Source: Thermoplasmata archaeon
GTDB lineage: Archaea > Thermoplasmatota > Thermoplasmata > Thermoplasmatales > Thermoplasmataceae
DNA length: 15,465 bases
Direction: 5' to 3'
NCBI GenBank assembly: GCA_021797025.1
Contig: JAKAAK010000047.1
Span: 1 to 15,465 of the forward strand
Shown one piece after another: positions 14,317-15,465 of the stretch; position 1 is the stretch's first letter; each line of letters begins with the position of its first letter. The position numbers were made by a program, and so were the translations under genes. The notes under the pieces are model-generated. The model was not told the origin of the DNA and searched no databases. It saw only the letters and a program-made list of their open reading frames with translations.

Positions 14317-15465
14317 TTATCCCACAGCTCCCATTTTGGACATTTCCAGCTTGACCAGCCTGTTCATTTCCACCGCAAATTCCATGGGTATCTCCTTCAT
14401 TATGTCATCCATGAATCCCAGAACTATCATAGATGATGCCTCATCCTCGCTCAATCCTCTTGACCTGAGGTATGTAAGCTCGTCTGTCCCTATTTTTCCT
14501 ACTGTTGCCTCATGGCTGAATTCTGCAGTTGGCTCATATATCTCATCATAGGGGTATGTATAGTTCTTTGAATCACTGTTTATTAAGAGCGCATCGCACT
14601 GTACATGGCTTTTTGCCCTCTTGGCACCCTCGTTCATTCTTACAAGGCCACGGTATGCTGTAAGCCCGTTATCCAGGCTGATAGATTTAGATACTATCCT
14701 GGAGGTTGTGTCAGGTGCCAGATGAAGCGCCTTGCCCCCAGCATCCTTGAAGGTATCCTTTGTTGCCAGTGTTATCTGTAGATTTGATGTGGATGCTCCC
14801 CTTCCCCTGAGATAGGATGAGGGATATATCATGGTTACCTTTGATCCGAGCTCCCCTGTTACCCAGTCCATATGGGCATTTTCATCAACCCATGCCCTTT
14901 TTACGGGAAGGTTGTATACACTATCTGACCAGTTCTGCACACTTGTGTATTTTACATCGGAGTTCTTCCTTGCATATATTTCTACTATGGCTGTGTGTAA
15001 TGAGCTTGTGTTGTATTTGGGCGCTGTGCAGTTATGAACTGCAAATCCCTTTACCAGATATGAATCGTCCGTTTCAACTTCAAGGTTGTATACAATATCG
15101 TTGTATTCCTCACGCTCCACCTTTTTTATGGGAACGTAGTAATAGTTGTTCTTATGCCTAACCCTGCTGAATTTTATATTTTCAGTATATTCTATTATAT
15201 ACTGTTCTTTTCTCTGGATAGCCCTGCCGTTGATTTCATCGCCGGAAGCAGGCCTGATCATTATGCTGGCAAATATATTGTTTCTCGAAAGCATTTCCTG
15301 AAGCTGGAATGCAAGGGCCCTGCTAACTGTTGCTGCCCTGACCATTTTTTGATTTGCCCTTTTTTAGATATGTGTTGCCATCTCCTTTCAGGTAATAGTC
15401 TATTAACAGTTTCTGCTTTTCTGCAGTAAGTTTCATGATTTTATCCGAAAATGCCTTCTTATCCG
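14317..15465 (-). CDS. sufB: SufB, C-terminal extein plus intein, frame broken, cut by right edge
   Basis: SufB is the central scaffold of the Suf Fe-S assembly complex. The C-extein begins at a Cys (codon 15030-15028, CTAPKYNTSSLHTAIVEI) and runs 237 residues to the stop at 14317. That Cys matches E. coli Cys254. Counting from it, Cys145 (QCDALLI) and His173-Glu174 (SHEATVGKIG) fall where E. coli has Cys405 and His433-Glu434, all functionally important. Upstream, the reading frame is intein sequence, not SufB. The N-terminal half of SufB lies outside the window. The frame is broken by one base between 15345 and 15365: the upstream part reads from the edge to a TAG at 15323-15325, while the downstream part opens at about 15345. 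The ATG at 15345 is inside the intein and is not a natural start. sufD follows after 33 bases. Confidence 0.9.
15031..15465 (-). mobile_element. Intein in SufB with LAGLIDADG endonuclease, C-terminal part
   Basis: The C-terminal splicing blocks are clear: VYNLEVETDDSYLVKG (block F) and GFAVHN directly before the Cys of the C-extein (block G, penultimate His, final Asn, Cys+1). Further upstream is the second LAGLIDADG-type motif, LLIDYYLKGDGN, followed after the frame break by VRAATVSRALAFQLQEMLSRNNIFASI, the usual strand-helix part of such homing endonucleases. So this is a full-size intein with an endonuclease, of which only the last 145 or so residues are in the window. The frame changes at one of two runs of six A (minus strand; 15345-15350 or 15360-15365). 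Inteins in SufB of Ferroplasma are known, as I recall. Confidence 0.9.

Noticed and set aside
14317..15345. A complete 342-residue SufB starting at the ATG at 15345
   Set aside because: The first 105 residues are intein (VSRALAFQLQEML through GFAVHN), not SufB, so the ATG is internal.
15345..15365. Programmed -1 frameshift at the A6 runs of the SufB intein
   Set aside because: The downstream frame is reached by moving one base forward (or two back). A -1 slip leads to a third frame that reads WSGQQQLAG and does not join the conserved intein sequence.
1..15465. tRNA, rRNA, CRISPR array, riboswitch or defence system
   Set aside because: No cloverleaf with a T-arm consensus, no regularly spaced repeats, no Cas, nuclease or toxin-antitoxin genes were found on either strand.

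Overview
The window looks like chromosome of an AT-rich, acid-living archaeon of the Thermoplasmata, probably Ferroplasma or a close relative. The grounds are a mevalonate 3-kinase of the Thermoplasma type, an archaeal/ER-type signal peptidase, a Sec61-beta subunit, TATA-like boxes about 23-27 nt upstream of many starts (leaderless pattern), some archaeal GGTGA ribosome sites, and an intein in SufB. The lineage is inferred from gene types, not from a database match.

Layout, left to right. 1-2077: the N-terminus of an unknown gene; a 55-residue Sec61-beta gene (295-462); a two-helix membrane protein; and, divergently, a signal peptidase I of the Ser-His type. 2074-5458: mevalonate 3-kinase (minus), then a four-CBS protein and glycyl-tRNA synthetase one base apart (plus). 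5461-6825: a cytosolic HtrA-like serine protease and an HxlR-like regulator, divergent around a shared TATA-rich spacer. 6883-8966: two adjacent genes for secreted proteins of unknown function, the second with a broken start. 9157-9972: a decayed IS5-like transposase. 10205-11170: an M48-like membrane protein that has lost its zinc ligands. 11173-12996: an amino-acid permease fused to a CBS pair. 13069-15465: sufD and the C-terminal part of sufB, the latter containing an intein.

Working together: SufB and SufD form the scaffold for Fe-S cluster assembly; sufC is not in the window and may lie beyond the right edge. The intein sits directly before the Cys equivalent to E. coli SufB Cys254, so scaffold activity would depend on splicing. 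Sec61-beta and signal peptidase serve export and could handle the secreted pair. CBS domains occur in two genes (upstream of GlyRS and on the permease), which may tie translation and amino-acid uptake to adenine nucleotide levels; this is inference.

Two single-base frame breaks occur in homopolymer runs, one in the SufB intein and one at the start of the second secreted gene. Either they are sequence errors or both genes are compromised. No tRNA, rRNA or CRISPR array was seen, and no gene-free stretch exceeds 300 bases.
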